This document shows positions 1-6,498 of a DNA stretch of 8,253 nucleotides, one piece after another. The stretch comes from Ruminococcaceae bacterium UBA1865 (GTDB lineage: Bacteria; Bacillota; Clostridia; Oscillospirales; Acutalibacteraceae), in NCBI GenBank assembly GCA_002338255.1, contig DDHX01000002.1:28040-36292 (forward strand), read 5' to 3'. A program made the translations under genes and the position numbers. Positions within the stretch are counted from its first letter, which is position 1. The number at the start of each line of letters is the position of its first letter. The notes beneath the pieces are model-generated. The model did no database searches and was not told the origin of the DNA. It saw only the letters and a program-made list of their open reading frames with translations.

Positions 1-625
1 CATGATACAGGCATTTAAAAATAATGACGATATTCACCGCAGCACAGCGGCCAGAGTGTTCCATATGCCCGAGCAGATGGTCACGCCGATTATGCGAAGC
101 CGCGCCAAAGCGGTCAACTTCGGAATTGTTTACGGTATCGGTGCGTTCTCACTCGCGAAAGATATCGGCGTAACACGAAAAGAGGCCGAAACCTATATCC
201 ACGATTATCTTTCCAATTACGCGGGAATTGATGAATATATGAAGCGAGTCGTTGCCGAAGCCAAGCAGAACGGTTATGCCGAAACCATGTTTGGCCGCCG
301 GCGCTACCTGCCCGAGCTGACTTCAAGCAACTTCAATATGCGTGGGTTCGGCGAACGCGTGGCGCGCAATATGCCGATTCAGGGTGCCGCCGCCGATATT
401 ATTAAAATTGCGATGATTCGAGTCGAACAACGGCTCGAAAAAGAGAATATGAAGTCCCGCTTGATTTTACAGGTACACGATGAACTGATTGTCGAAGCAC
501 CCGAGGACGAGGCGCAGCGGGCTTGTGAAATTCTGACGCAGGAAATGCAGAATGCCGCCCAGCTTGCCGTGCCGCTGATTGCGGAAGCTAAAACTGGCAA
601 GACATGGTACGAGGCAAAGGCATGA
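1..625 (+). CDS. polA: DNA polymerase I, C-terminal part (5'-truncated by window edge)
   Basis: This is the 3' end of a family A DNA polymerase, which fills gaps, removes primers and takes part in excision repair. The reading frame is open to the window edge, so the Met at base 2 is internal; the family reads 'MI.AF....DIH..TA..VF' there. Visible over about 207 residues are DIHRSTAARVF (residues 10-20), the fingers O-helix RSRAKAVNFGIVYG (32-45) with the dNTP-contacting Arg, Lys and Tyr, the RNMPIQGAAADIIK segment of the palm, and motif C QVHDE with H159-D160-E161 supplying a catalytic acidic residue. The sequence ends normally after motif C and the last helices. The 5'-nuclease and 3'-5' exonuclease regions lie outside the window, so proofreading status cannot be judged. 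The TGA stop overlaps the start of rlmA (ATGA, 622-625), suggesting translational coupling. The family identification is very secure. Confidence 0.97.
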   Translation, partial: MIQAFKNNDDIHRSTAARVFHMPEQMVTPIMRSRAKAVNFGIVYGIGAFSLAKDIGVTRKEAETYIHDYLSNYAGIDEYMKRVVAEAKQNGYAETMFGRRRYLPELTSSNFNMRGFGERVARNMPIQGAAADIIKIAMIRVEQRLEKENMKSRLILQVHDELIVEAPEDEAQRACEILTQEMQNAAQLAVPLIAEAKTGKTWYEAKA

Positions 626-1446
626 TATTTACCTGCCCTATTTGTAACGGAAAGCTGAATAAACTGAATAAAGCTTATGTCTGTGCAAACGGTCACAGCT
701 ATGATATTGCGGCAGAGGGTTATGTTCACCTGCTGCCGCCGAACAAAATGCACTCGAAAGTTCCCGGTGATAATAAACTGATGGTCGCGTCGCGCCGCAA
801 TTTTTTGGAAGCGGGCTTCTACCGGCTTTTCAGCGACAAGTTAAATGAGCTTATACGCGAATATCTTCATGCAAGAAATCCAATTATTTTAGACGCGGGC
901 TGCGGTGAGGGCTACTATACCGGTAGGCTGTACGACGATTTGACCGCCCACGGCTTTTCGCCGCAGGTTTACGGTTTCGATATTTCAAAGTTTGCGGTCA
1001 AAGCCGCGGCGAAAAAATATAAAACCATTGATTTTGCCGTCGGCAGTATTTTCAGCATACCGGTTGAAGATGCCGCTGTGGACTGCGTACTTGATGTGTT
1101 CGCTCCGATTGTCGAAAGCGAGCTGAACCGGGTGCTGAAACCGAGCGGCTTTTTGATTTTGGCGGTGCCGGGCGAACGGCATTTGTATGGCTTAAAAGAA
1201 ATCCTGTATGACAGTCCTTATGAAAATGAATACAAAGACACGGAATACGCAGGCTTTGAATTCGTAACGCGTGTGCCGGTTCAGGATGATATTCAACTGG
1301 ACGGCAATCAAATTATCATGGATTTATTCGCGATGACACCCTACTACTGGAAAACGACAATAGAAGGCAGCGAGCGGCTGAAGCAGACAAATTGGTTATC
1401 AACGCAGATTGAATTTGACTTTCTGATTTACAGAAAGGTGAAATGA
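622..1446 (+). CDS. rlmA: 23S rRNA (guanine-N1)-methyltransferase, RlmA family
   Basis: Predicted SAM-dependent cytoplasmic enzyme that methylates N1 of a guanine in helix 35 of 23S rRNA: G745 in the E. coli type, G748 in the Gram-positive RlmA(II)/TlrB type. Which G is modified cannot be read from sequence. The 274-residue product matches the family length of about 270. Order: an N-terminal zinc finger (C5, C8, C21, H25), the family signature NGHSYDIAAEGYVHLLP (residues 23-39), the PGD loop, then a Rossmann fold with motif I DAGCGEGYYT (91-100), acidic D120 in YGFDISK for the SAM ribose, a post-motif with LKPSGFLILAVPG, and the C-terminal MTPYYWK segment. I chose ATG 622 because the family begins directly at 'MxFxCPxC' and it forms an ATGA overlap with polA. 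ATG 604 would add six unconserved residues. Members of this family can influence tylosin or mycinosyl-macrolide susceptibility; that is family knowledge. Confidence 0.93.
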   Translation: MIFTCPICNGKLNKLNKAYVCANGHSYDIAAEGYVHLLPPNKMHSKVPGDNKLMVASRRNFLEAGFYRLFSDKLNELIREYLHARNPIILDAGCGEGYYTGRLYDDLTAHGFSPQVYGFDISKFAVKAAAKKYKTIDFAVGSIFSIPVEDAAVDCVLDVFAPIVESELNRVLKPSGFLILAVPGERHLYGLKEILYDSPYENEYKDTEYAGFEFVTRVPVQDDIQLDGNQIIMDLFAMTPYYWKTTIEGSERLKQTNWLSTQIEFDFLIYRKVK

Positions 1447-1459
1447 GGAGACGGAACAT

Positions 1460-2638
1460 ATGCTTCATAACAGGCGGGAACACAGGGAACTGAGCCGGGA
1501 ACAAATAGAAAACATACTCTTTATCGTTGTGATCACGGTGTTTGCCATGTTGGTGCGCATACTGCTTTTCCCGTTTGAATCGGGTGATTACCATCAGTTT
1601 TTACGGGGATGGTACGAGGCGCTCAAAAATAACGGCGGCTTTGCGGCTGTCGGTATGAACATCGGCGACTATATGCCTACCTATCTGTATTTTCTGGCCA
1701 TTTTTACATATTTTCCGGTTTCGGATTTGGCCGCAATTAAGATTATATCAAGTGTCGCCGATATTATTTTGGCAGTCTATGTGATGAAAATCGTCAATTT
1801 GAAATACGAGAACAAAACGTACGGCGTGCTTGCCTACGCTGGAATTCTGTTTTTGCCGAGCGTAATTTTGAATTCGGCAGTGTGGGGGCAGTGCGACTCG
1901 ATTTTTACCGCCGCGCTCGTCGCCTGTGTATATTACTTCATGCAAAATAAGGAAAACCGGGCGGTCACCGCGTTCGCAATCGCCTTTATCTTTAAATTGC
2001 AGGCGGTGTTTTTGGCGCCGCTGCTTCTGCTTTTGTTACTCAAGCGCAAAGTCAAAATAAGCACGTTTTTAATCGTACCGTTAGTATATTTTGTTTCTAT
2101 TCTACCGGCTGTAATTATGGGGCGCAGCTTGACCGGCCTGCTTACCGTGTATTTTTCACAGGCGGGGCAGTACAAGATGATTGCCATGTTCCTGCCGAAC
2201 CTGTACACATGGCTGCCGGAAAACACCCCGAGCTATATCAGCTCCGCAGCTGTCATTTTAGCGGGTGGTCTGGTGCTGATTTCACTCTTCTATTTTTATA
2301 GAAAGAAGTTCATGATTACAAACGAAGTGCTCGTTTCGCTGGCACTGTTCTTTGCACTGTTTGTGCCGTTCATTCTGCCGCATATGCATGAGCGCTACTA
2401 TTTTTTAGCGGATATCCTGTCCGTTATCTTCGCGTTTTACTTCCCGAAAAAGTTTTATGTACCGGTTGTTACGGTGCTGAGTTCTACTTACGCCGTTTGT
2501 CATAATTTGTTTAATACCGATTTTTTCAGTGTACAGCTGCTGGGCGTGATTATGCTGCTTGTGCTGATTTCTGTTGCAAAGCATCTTGTGGATTTAATCA
2601 AAGCGAACCGGATTGAGAATGAACAGGTGCTGATATGA
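1460..2638 (+). CDS. Gpi18-like polytopic membrane glycosyltransferase (GT-C fold, COG5542 type)
   Basis: A 392-residue membrane protein with roughly ten to twelve hydrophobic segments, the first at about residues 18-38. It resembles the bacterial Gpi18/PIG-M-like group, predicted polyprenyl-phosphate-sugar-dependent glycosyltransferases of the GT-C fold. Family-like motifs: an early acidic residue D43 in SGDYHQF in the first extracytoplasmic loop, GDYMPTYLY (69-77), WGQCD (142-146), FKLQAVFLAP (178-187), LPNLYTWLP in the middle loop, and HMHERYYF (308-315) near the C-terminal end. In GT-C enzymes the loop acidic residue acts in catalysis; assigning D43 that role is inference. Donor, acceptor and product are unknown; decoration of a cell-envelope polymer is plausible. 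The start at 1460 has GAGGAG at 1445-1450, which overlaps the rlmA stop. The stop overlaps the rimI start (ATGA, 2635-2638). Nothing in the operon explains its substrate. Confidence 0.8.
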   Translation: MLHNRREHRELSREQIENILFIVVITVFAMLVRILLFPFESGDYHQFLRGWYEALKNNGGFAAVGMNIGDYMPTYLYFLAIFTYFPVSDLAAIKIISSVADIILAVYVMKIVNLKYENKTYGVLAYAGILFLPSVILNSAVWGQCDSIFTAALVACVYYFMQNKENRAVTAFAIAFIFKLQAVFLAPLLLLLLLKRKVKISTFLIVPLVYFVSILPAVIMGRSLTGLLTVYFSQAGQYKMIAMFLPNLYTWLPENTPSYISSAAVILAGGLVLISLFYFYRKKFMITNEVLVSLALFFALFVPFILPHMHERYYFLADILSVIFAFYFPKKFYVPVVTVLSSTYAVCHNLFNTDFFSVQLLGVIMLLVLISVAKHLVDLIKANRIENEQVLI

Positions 2639-3078
2639 AAGAGTTTATAATTGCGCCGATGAAGGAGAAACACCTTGATGCGCTTGTTGAAGTGGACAAA
2701 CTCTGCTTCACGCGGCCGTGGACGCGCACCGGGCTGCAAGCGGAATTATCGAGCGACACCGCCTGCTTTGCCGCCGCTGAACAGCATGGTACGGCTGTCG
2801 GCTGCGCGGGGATGCAATGCGTTTGCGGCGAGTGCTACATTGACAAGGTAGCCGTTCACCCCGACTGCCGCAGGCAGGGGATTGCGCAGGCGCTTGTGCA
2901 GTACTTAATTGATTACGCCATGAGTAATCATGCGGAGTTTATCACATTGGAGGTGCGGCAGAGCAACGCACCCGCAATTGCGCTTTACAGCAAGCTCGGT
3001 TTTCAGCCGGTAGGAATACGCAAAAATTTTTACACAGATTTACACGAGGATGCAATATTGATGACGCGGTATTTTTAG
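2635..3078 (+). CDS. rimI: Ribosomal protein bS18 N-alpha-acetyltransferase RimI (GNAT)
   Basis: A 147-residue single-domain GNAT protein, the same size as E. coli RimI (148). RimI transfers acetyl from acetyl-CoA to the N-terminal alanine of ribosomal protein bS18. Visible: FTRPWT (25-30) in the substrate loop; VAVHPDCRRQGIA (72-84), the acetyl-CoA pyrophosphate loop; the paired motif LEVRQSNAPAIALYSKLGF (105-123), with E106 and Y118 in the positions of the RimI catalytic base and acid; and a C-terminal DAILMTRYF. The start at 2635 overlaps the upstream stop, with a weak ribosome site (ACAGG), so it probably depends on coupling. The RimI assignment is supported by tsaD two genes downstream, a classic neighbour. 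Unusual for the family is a cysteine cluster (C57, C62, C64, C67) in the strand and turn before the CoA loop. Firmicute RimI-like proteins may acetylate other N termini, so target specificity is inferred. Confidence 0.9.
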   Translation: MKEFIIAPMKEKHLDALVEVDKLCFTRPWTRTGLQAELSSDTACFAAAEQHGTAVGCAGMQCVCGECYIDKVAVHPDCRRQGIAQALVQYLIDYAMSNHAEFITLEVRQSNAPAIALYSKLGFQPVGIRKNFYTDLHEDAILMTRYF

Positions 3079-3086
3079 GGGGAAAT

Positions 3087-3452
3087 ATGGAACATAAAGA
3101 ATACGTAAAAAATTTATGGTGCCAAATTGATAAACAGAACTGGGAAAATCTTCATGACTATTTTGAGCCGAGCACTGTAATTGAGTGGGCAAATACAAAG
3201 GAACGATTTACCGTGCCTGAATTTGTGAATGCCAATGCAGAATATCCGGGTGACTGGAAAATCACAGTGAAGCGCTTGGAAGAGGCACAAAATACAGTAA
3301 TTTCCGTCGTTTTGGTTCAGCTTGCAGGTGAGGAAGCTGCATTCACAGCGGTTTCATTCTTTGAATTTGAAAATGACCGTATTTCGGGTCTTACCGAATA
3401 TTGGGGCGATGTCGCCGAACCGCCTGCATGGCGAAAAAATAAAATCTTATAA
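3087..3452 (+). CDS. NTF2/SnoaL-fold small protein of unknown function
   Basis: A 121-residue soluble protein resembling the NTF2-like (SnoaL-like) alpha+beta-cone family found scattered in Firmicutes. Recognisable family-like elements are an amphipathic N-terminal helix with a central Trp, a WANTKERFTVPEF segment (residues 34-46), YPGDWKI (53-59), a SFFEFENDRIS strand pair, and the C-terminal EYWGD...PPAWR signature (104-116). Some NTF2-fold proteins are enzymes (ketosteroid isomerase, polyketide cyclase) and others only bind ligands or proteins. No catalytic residue set can be assigned here. There is no signal peptide or membrane segment. The start is fixed by AGGGGGAA at 3077-3084, which overlaps the rimI stop; the intergenic gap is 8 bases. 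It sits between rimI and tsaD, which are commonly adjacent, so it looks like an inserted passenger. Two of its blocks look slightly AT-richer than neighbours, but not decisively. Confidence 0.75.
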   Translation: MEHKEYVKNLWCQIDKQNWENLHDYFEPSTVIEWANTKERFTVPEFVNANAEYPGDWKITVKRLEEAQNTVISVVLVQLAGEEAAFTAVSFFEFENDRISGLTEYWGDVAEPPAWRKNKIL

Positions 3453-3490
3453 CAAGGTGTATATTAAATAAGTAAGGGGAAAGTTAGATT

Positions 3491-4504
3491 ATGCGGATAT
3501 TAGCACTGGAAAGTTCCTGCGATGAAACCGCCGCCGCGGTGGTTGAGGACGGGCGAAAAGTTTTGTCGTCTGTCATCGCTTCACAGGTGGAGGAGCATAA
3601 ATTATATGGCGGTGTCGTGCCGGAAATTGCATCCCGCCGCCACTGCGAAGCCGTTGTGGGCGTTACGCAGCAAGCGCTTGACGACGCGAACATGAAACTT
3701 GACGAAATTGACGCAATCGCCGTTACCTATGCACCGGGACTGATTGGCGCACTTTTGGTGGGCGTCAATTTTGCAAAAGGACTGGCGATGTCAAGTGGGA
3801 AACCGCTGATTCCGGTGCATCATCTGCGCTCACACATCGCGGCGAATTATATTACTTCACCGGAACTCAAACCGCCTTTTTTATGCCTGATCGTTTCCGG
3901 CGGGCACAGTCATATTGTAGAGGTGAAAGATTACACTGAATTGCGTGTAATCGGCCGCACCCGCGACGACGCTGCGGGGGAGGCATTCGATAAGGCCGCA
4001 AGAGCTATGGGCATGCCTTACCCCGGCGGTGTGGAAATGGACAAACGCGCGCAGGGCGGCAACGCCGAGGCTTTCAAACTGCCGCACCCCACTGTTGACG
4101 GCGCACCTTACGACTTCAGCTTTTCCGGATTAAAAACGTCTGTAATCAATTTGATTCACAACGCGGAGCAAAAAGGGCAGACTTTGCCCGTGGAGGATTT
4201 GGCGGCTTCATTCCGAAAAGCGGTCGTGGATTGCCTGATTAAGAACTTTATCAAAGCGGCGCAGGACACGGGCAACACCAAGCTGGTGATTGCGGGCGGC
4301 GTTTCGGCGAATTCGCTGCTGCGCAGCAGGCTGCAGGAGGAATGCAGGAACCGGGGCTGGGAATTTTATATGCCGGAACTGAAACTTTGCGGCGACAACG
4401 CCGCCATGGTTGGCGCTCAGGGATATTATGAATACCTTTCGGGTAAAACAGCCGGACTTGACCTGAACGCCTGCGCTGAAATGCCGGTTGACGGAAACTG
4501 CTGA
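3491..4504 (+). CDS. tsaD: tRNA N6-adenosine threonylcarbamoyltransferase TsaD
   Basis: Cytoplasmic ASKHA-fold enzyme that transfers threonylcarbamoyl from TC-AMP to N6 of A37 in ANN-decoding tRNAs, working with TsaB and TsaE. The 337-residue length matches E. coli TsaD. Visible: ILALESSCDETAAAV at the N terminus; YGGVVPEIASRRH; metal ligands H111 and H115 in HHLRSH; SGGHS in the nucleotide-binding region; DDAAGEAFDKAARAMGMPYPGG; FSFSGLKTSV; IAGGVSANSLLR; and metal ligand D302 in LCGDNAAM. Two signature spots vary: LRS between the metal histidines, where E. coli has MEG, and CGDN where CTDN is usual. The start at 3491 is the conserved N terminus and has AAGGGGA at 3474-3480, 10 bases upstream. 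The 38-base gap from the previous gene contains no convincing promoter. No tsaB or tsaE is visible; they must be elsewhere if the pathway is complete, since t6A is near-universal. Confidence 0.96.
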   Translation: MRILALESSCDETAAAVVEDGRKVLSSVIASQVEEHKLYGGVVPEIASRRHCEAVVGVTQQALDDANMKLDEIDAIAVTYAPGLIGALLVGVNFAKGLAMSSGKPLIPVHHLRSHIAANYITSPELKPPFLCLIVSGGHSHIVEVKDYTELRVIGRTRDDAAGEAFDKAARAMGMPYPGGVEMDKRAQGGNAEAFKLPHPTVDGAPYDFSFSGLKTSVINLIHNAEQKGQTLPVEDLAASFRKAVVDCLIKNFIKAAQDTGNTKLVIAGGVSANSLLRSRLQEECRNRGWEFYMPELKLCGDNAAMVGAQGYYEYLSGKTAGLDLNACAEMPVDGNC

Positions 4505-4549
4505 GTTATAATGCGGTGCAGGACTAATGGTTTGATGATTCAAAAATAG

Positions 4550-4567
4550 CTGGTAAATATTTAACAA
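4550..4567 (+). promoter_or_regulatory. Rex-like redox operator upstream of pckG (candidate)
   Basis: The 18-base sequence CTGGTAAATATTTAACAA matches 16 of 18 positions of the Rex form TTGTTAAATATTTAACAA (general consensus TTGTTAANNNNTTAACAA). Its core TAAATATTTA is a perfect palindrome, and a flanking TG/CA pair extends it. Rex senses NADH/NAD+ and usually represses fermentation and redox genes. The site ends 16 bases before the -35 box, centred about 60 bases upstream of the predicted start point, which is unusual for simple repression. AT-richness makes a chance match possible. Confidence 0.45.
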
Positions 4568-4581
4568 ATTCACAATTTCGC

Positions 4582-4620
4582 AATTGATTATATGTAAATA
4601 ATGTATTATAATTGATTATA
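4582..4620 (+). repeat. Direct repeat AATTGATTATA flanking the pckG promoter core
   Basis: AATTGATTATA occurs exactly at 4582-4592 and again at 4610-4620, a 28-base step. The first copy covers the -35 box and the second runs from the end of the -10 box across the predicted start point. Such placement would suit a regulator that binds tandem sites and blocks RNA polymerase. The copies could also arise by chance in AT-rich DNA, so function is inferred. Confidence 0.5.
4584..4612 (+). promoter_or_regulatory. Sigma-A-type promoter of pckG
   Basis: A TTGATT -35 box (4584-4589), a 17-base spacer and a perfect TATAAT -10 box (4607-4612). Transcription should begin near 4619, giving a leader of about 40 bases that contains the GGAAGGAGAG ribosome site. 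It lies in the 154-base gap after tsaD, where no terminator is visible, so some operon read-through into pckG is possible. Confidence 0.75.
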
Positions 4621-4658
4621 AATTCGAAAGGTCATTGGACCGGAAGGAGAGAAAAGAT

Positions 4659-6422
4659 ATGACAAATAATAAGTCAGTCTTAAACTGGATTGAAGAAATG
4701 AAAACACTTGTCAATCCTGACAAAGTAGTCTGGGTAGACGGCACCGAGGCACAAATCGAGGCGCTGCGTGCTGAAGCTTGCTCCACAGGGGAAATTATCA
4801 AGCTGAATCAGGAAAAGCTCCCGAACTGCTACCTGCATCGCACCGCCGTTAACGACGTTGCACGTGTTGAGGACAGAACGCTTATCTGTTCCCGCAGAGA
4901 AGAGGATGCCGGCCCGACCAACCACTGGAAGGACCCGCAGGAAGCATACAAAATGCTTTATGATATTGCAAGGGGCAGCTACAAGGGCCGTACCATGTAT
5001 GTCATTCCTTATTCCATGGGCCCTGTTGGTTCACCTCTCGCCAAAATCGGCGTTGAGCTGACAGATTCTATCTATGTTGTATTAAACATGTGCATCATGG
5101 CACGTGTTGGCCAAAATGTATGGGATACTCTTGGCGACAGCAATGACTGGGTGCGCGGCCTTCACTGCAAGTGCGACATTGATGCAGAGAAGAGATATAT
5201 CTGCCACTTCCCAGAAGACAACACCATTATTTCCGTAAACTCCGGTTACGGCGGAAACGTTCTGCTCGGCAAAAAGTGCTTCGCACTTCGCATCGCTTCC
5301 TACCTTGGCAAGACCGAAGGTTGGATGGCAGAGCATATGCTGATTTTAGGGATCCAAGATCCTAAGGGCGACATTAAATATGTTGCAGCTGCATTCCCGT
5401 CCGCTTGCGGAAAGACTAACCTCGCAATGTTGATTCCACCGGAAGGCTACATTAAAAAGGGTTACAAAGTTTGGACTGTCGGCGACGATATCGCTTGGAT
5501 GCGTCAAGGACCGGACGGCAGATTGTATGCAATTAACCCTGAAAACGGCTTCTTCGGCGTTGCACCGGGTACGAACAAAAAGTCCAACCCGAACGCACTT
5601 GCTTCTACAATGTCCGGCACTATTTTCACCAACGTTGTACAAAACCTGGATGACAACACAGTTTGGTGGGAAGGCCTTGATAAAAATCCGCCTAAGCATG
5701 CTCTTAACTGGAAGGGCGAGCCTTGGGACGGAACAACCTCCGATCAAAAGGGCGCTCATCCGAACAGCCGCTTTACTGCTCCTGCAAAGAACTGCCCATG
5801 TGTAAGCCCAGAGTTTGATAAGGGTACAGGCGTTCCGATTTCCGCTATTATCTTCGGCGGCCGCCGTGCACAGACAACTCCGCTGGTTTACCAGTCCCGT
5901 GACTGGAACAACGGCGTGTTCGTTGGTTCCATCATGGCTTCTGAAACAACTGCTGCTGCAACCGGTGCAGTCGGTGTTGTTCGCCGTGACCCGATGGCGA
6001 TGCTGCCGTTCTGCGGCTACCATATGGGCGACTACTTCAAACATTGGATTGAAATGGGTGAGAAGTTAGGCGACAAAGCTCCTAAGGTTTTCAACGTCAA
6101 TTGGTTCCGTCTTGACGACGAAGGCCACTTCATTTGGCCGGGATTCGGCGACAACCTCCGTGTACTCGAATGGATGATTAATCGCTGCGAGGGTAAGGTC
6201 GACGCAGTCGAAACTCCAATCGGCTTTGTTCCGAAGGCAGAAGACATCAACCTTGATGGCCTTGATTTCAGCATTGATACGCTCAAGAGCATTCTTGAGG
6301 TTAAGAAGGATCAATGGGTTAAGGAATCCGATGGCATTGAAGAATTCTACAAGAAGTTTGGCAATAAGCTTCCAAAAGAATTGGATGAGCAGCTTACAAT
6401 TCTAAAGAACAATCTTAAGTAA
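4659..6422 (+). CDS. pckG: Phosphoenolpyruvate carboxykinase (GTP)
   Basis: Cytoplasmic enzyme interconverting oxaloacetate + GTP and PEP + GDP + CO2. The 587-residue length and motifs place it in the GTP class rather than the shorter ATP class common in bacilli. Visible: the kinase-1a P-loop SACGKTN (248-254) with the reactive-loop cysteine C250; the metal-binding VGDDIAWM (D276, D277); the FFGVAPGT segment; HPNSRFTAP; and FGGRRAQTTPLVYQSRDW followed by ASETTAAATGAVG, which forms the mobile lid region. ATG 4659 is chosen because GGAAGGAGAG (4642-4651) sits just upstream; the in-frame TTG at 4635 lies before this ribosome site. Codons are strongly biased (AAC, AAG, TTC, GTT and GCT favoured), unlike the upstream operon, suggesting high expression. 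In fermenting anaerobes the enzyme often runs toward oxaloacetate; direction here is inference. It is transcribed alone, with its own promoter and terminator. Confidence 0.97.
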   Translation: MTNNKSVLNWIEEMKTLVNPDKVVWVDGTEAQIEALRAEACSTGEIIKLNQEKLPNCYLHRTAVNDVARVEDRTLICSRREEDAGPTNHWKDPQEAYKMLYDIARGSYKGRTMYVIPYSMGPVGSPLAKIGVELTDSIYVVLNMCIMARVGQNVWDTLGDSNDWVRGLHCKCDIDAEKRYICHFPEDNTIISVNSGYGGNVLLGKKCFALRIASYLGKTEGWMAEHMLILGIQDPKGDIKYVAAAFPSACGKTNLAMLIPPEGYIKKGYKVWTVGDDIAWMRQGPDGRLYAINPENGFFGVAPGTNKKSNPNALASTMSGTIFTNVVQNLDDNTVWWEGLDKNPPKHALNWKGEPWDGTTSDQKGAHPNSRFTAPAKNCPCVSPEFDKGTGVPISAIIFGGRRAQTTPLVYQSRDWNNGVFVGSIMASETTAAATGAVGVVRRDPMAMLPFCGYHMGDYFKHWIEMGEKLGDKAPKVFNVNWFRLDDEGHFIWPGFGDNLRVLEWMINRCEGKVDAVETPIGFVPKAEDINLDGLDFSIDTLKSILEVKKDQWVKESDGIEEFYKKFGNKLPKELDEQLTILKNNLK

Positions 6423-6441
6423 TTTTCATAAATTTTCAATT

Positions 6442-6473
6442 GGGCGCTTCGATTTTTCGAAGCGCCCTTTTTT
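6442..6473 (+). terminator. Intrinsic terminator of pckG
   Basis: A perfect 11-bp stem (GGGCGCTTCGA at 6442-6452 pairing with TCGAAGCGCCC at 6457-6467), a TTTT loop and six T residues (6468-6473). It starts 20 bases after the pckG stop. This is one of the clearest non-coding elements in the window. Confidence 0.95.
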
Positions 6474-6498
6474 ATGTTCAGCCTATCGCAATGACTTT

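Noticed and set aside
604..621. Earlier ATG start for rlmA at 604
   Set aside because: It would add six residues before the conserved family N terminus; ATG 622 gives the family start and an ATGA overlap with polA.
3087..3452. Horizontal acquisition of the NTF2-like gene from base composition
   Set aside because: Sampled 60-base blocks are 38-45% GC, but some tsaD blocks are also 45%, so the contrast is not decisive.
4505..4558. Terminator after tsaD
   Set aside because: Only a 5-bp AT-rich hairpin (TTTGA/TCAAA, 4531-4544) is present, with no T run after it.
4532..4559. Second pckG promoter (TTGATG with TAAATA) overlapping the Rex-like site
   Set aside because: The -10 match is poor and the spacing is 16 bases; the downstream TTGATT-17-TATAAT is far better.
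4635..4658. Upstream TTG start for pckG adding eight residues
   Set aside because: The ribosome site GGAAGGAGAG lies downstream of this TTG and is correctly spaced for ATG 4659; the extra residues are not a family feature.
5346..6044. Long open frame on the minus strand inside pckG (232 codons)
   Set aside because: It is fully antisense to well-conserved pckG motifs, its product shows no recognisable domain, and no ribosome site supports it; it is a by-product of biased codon use.
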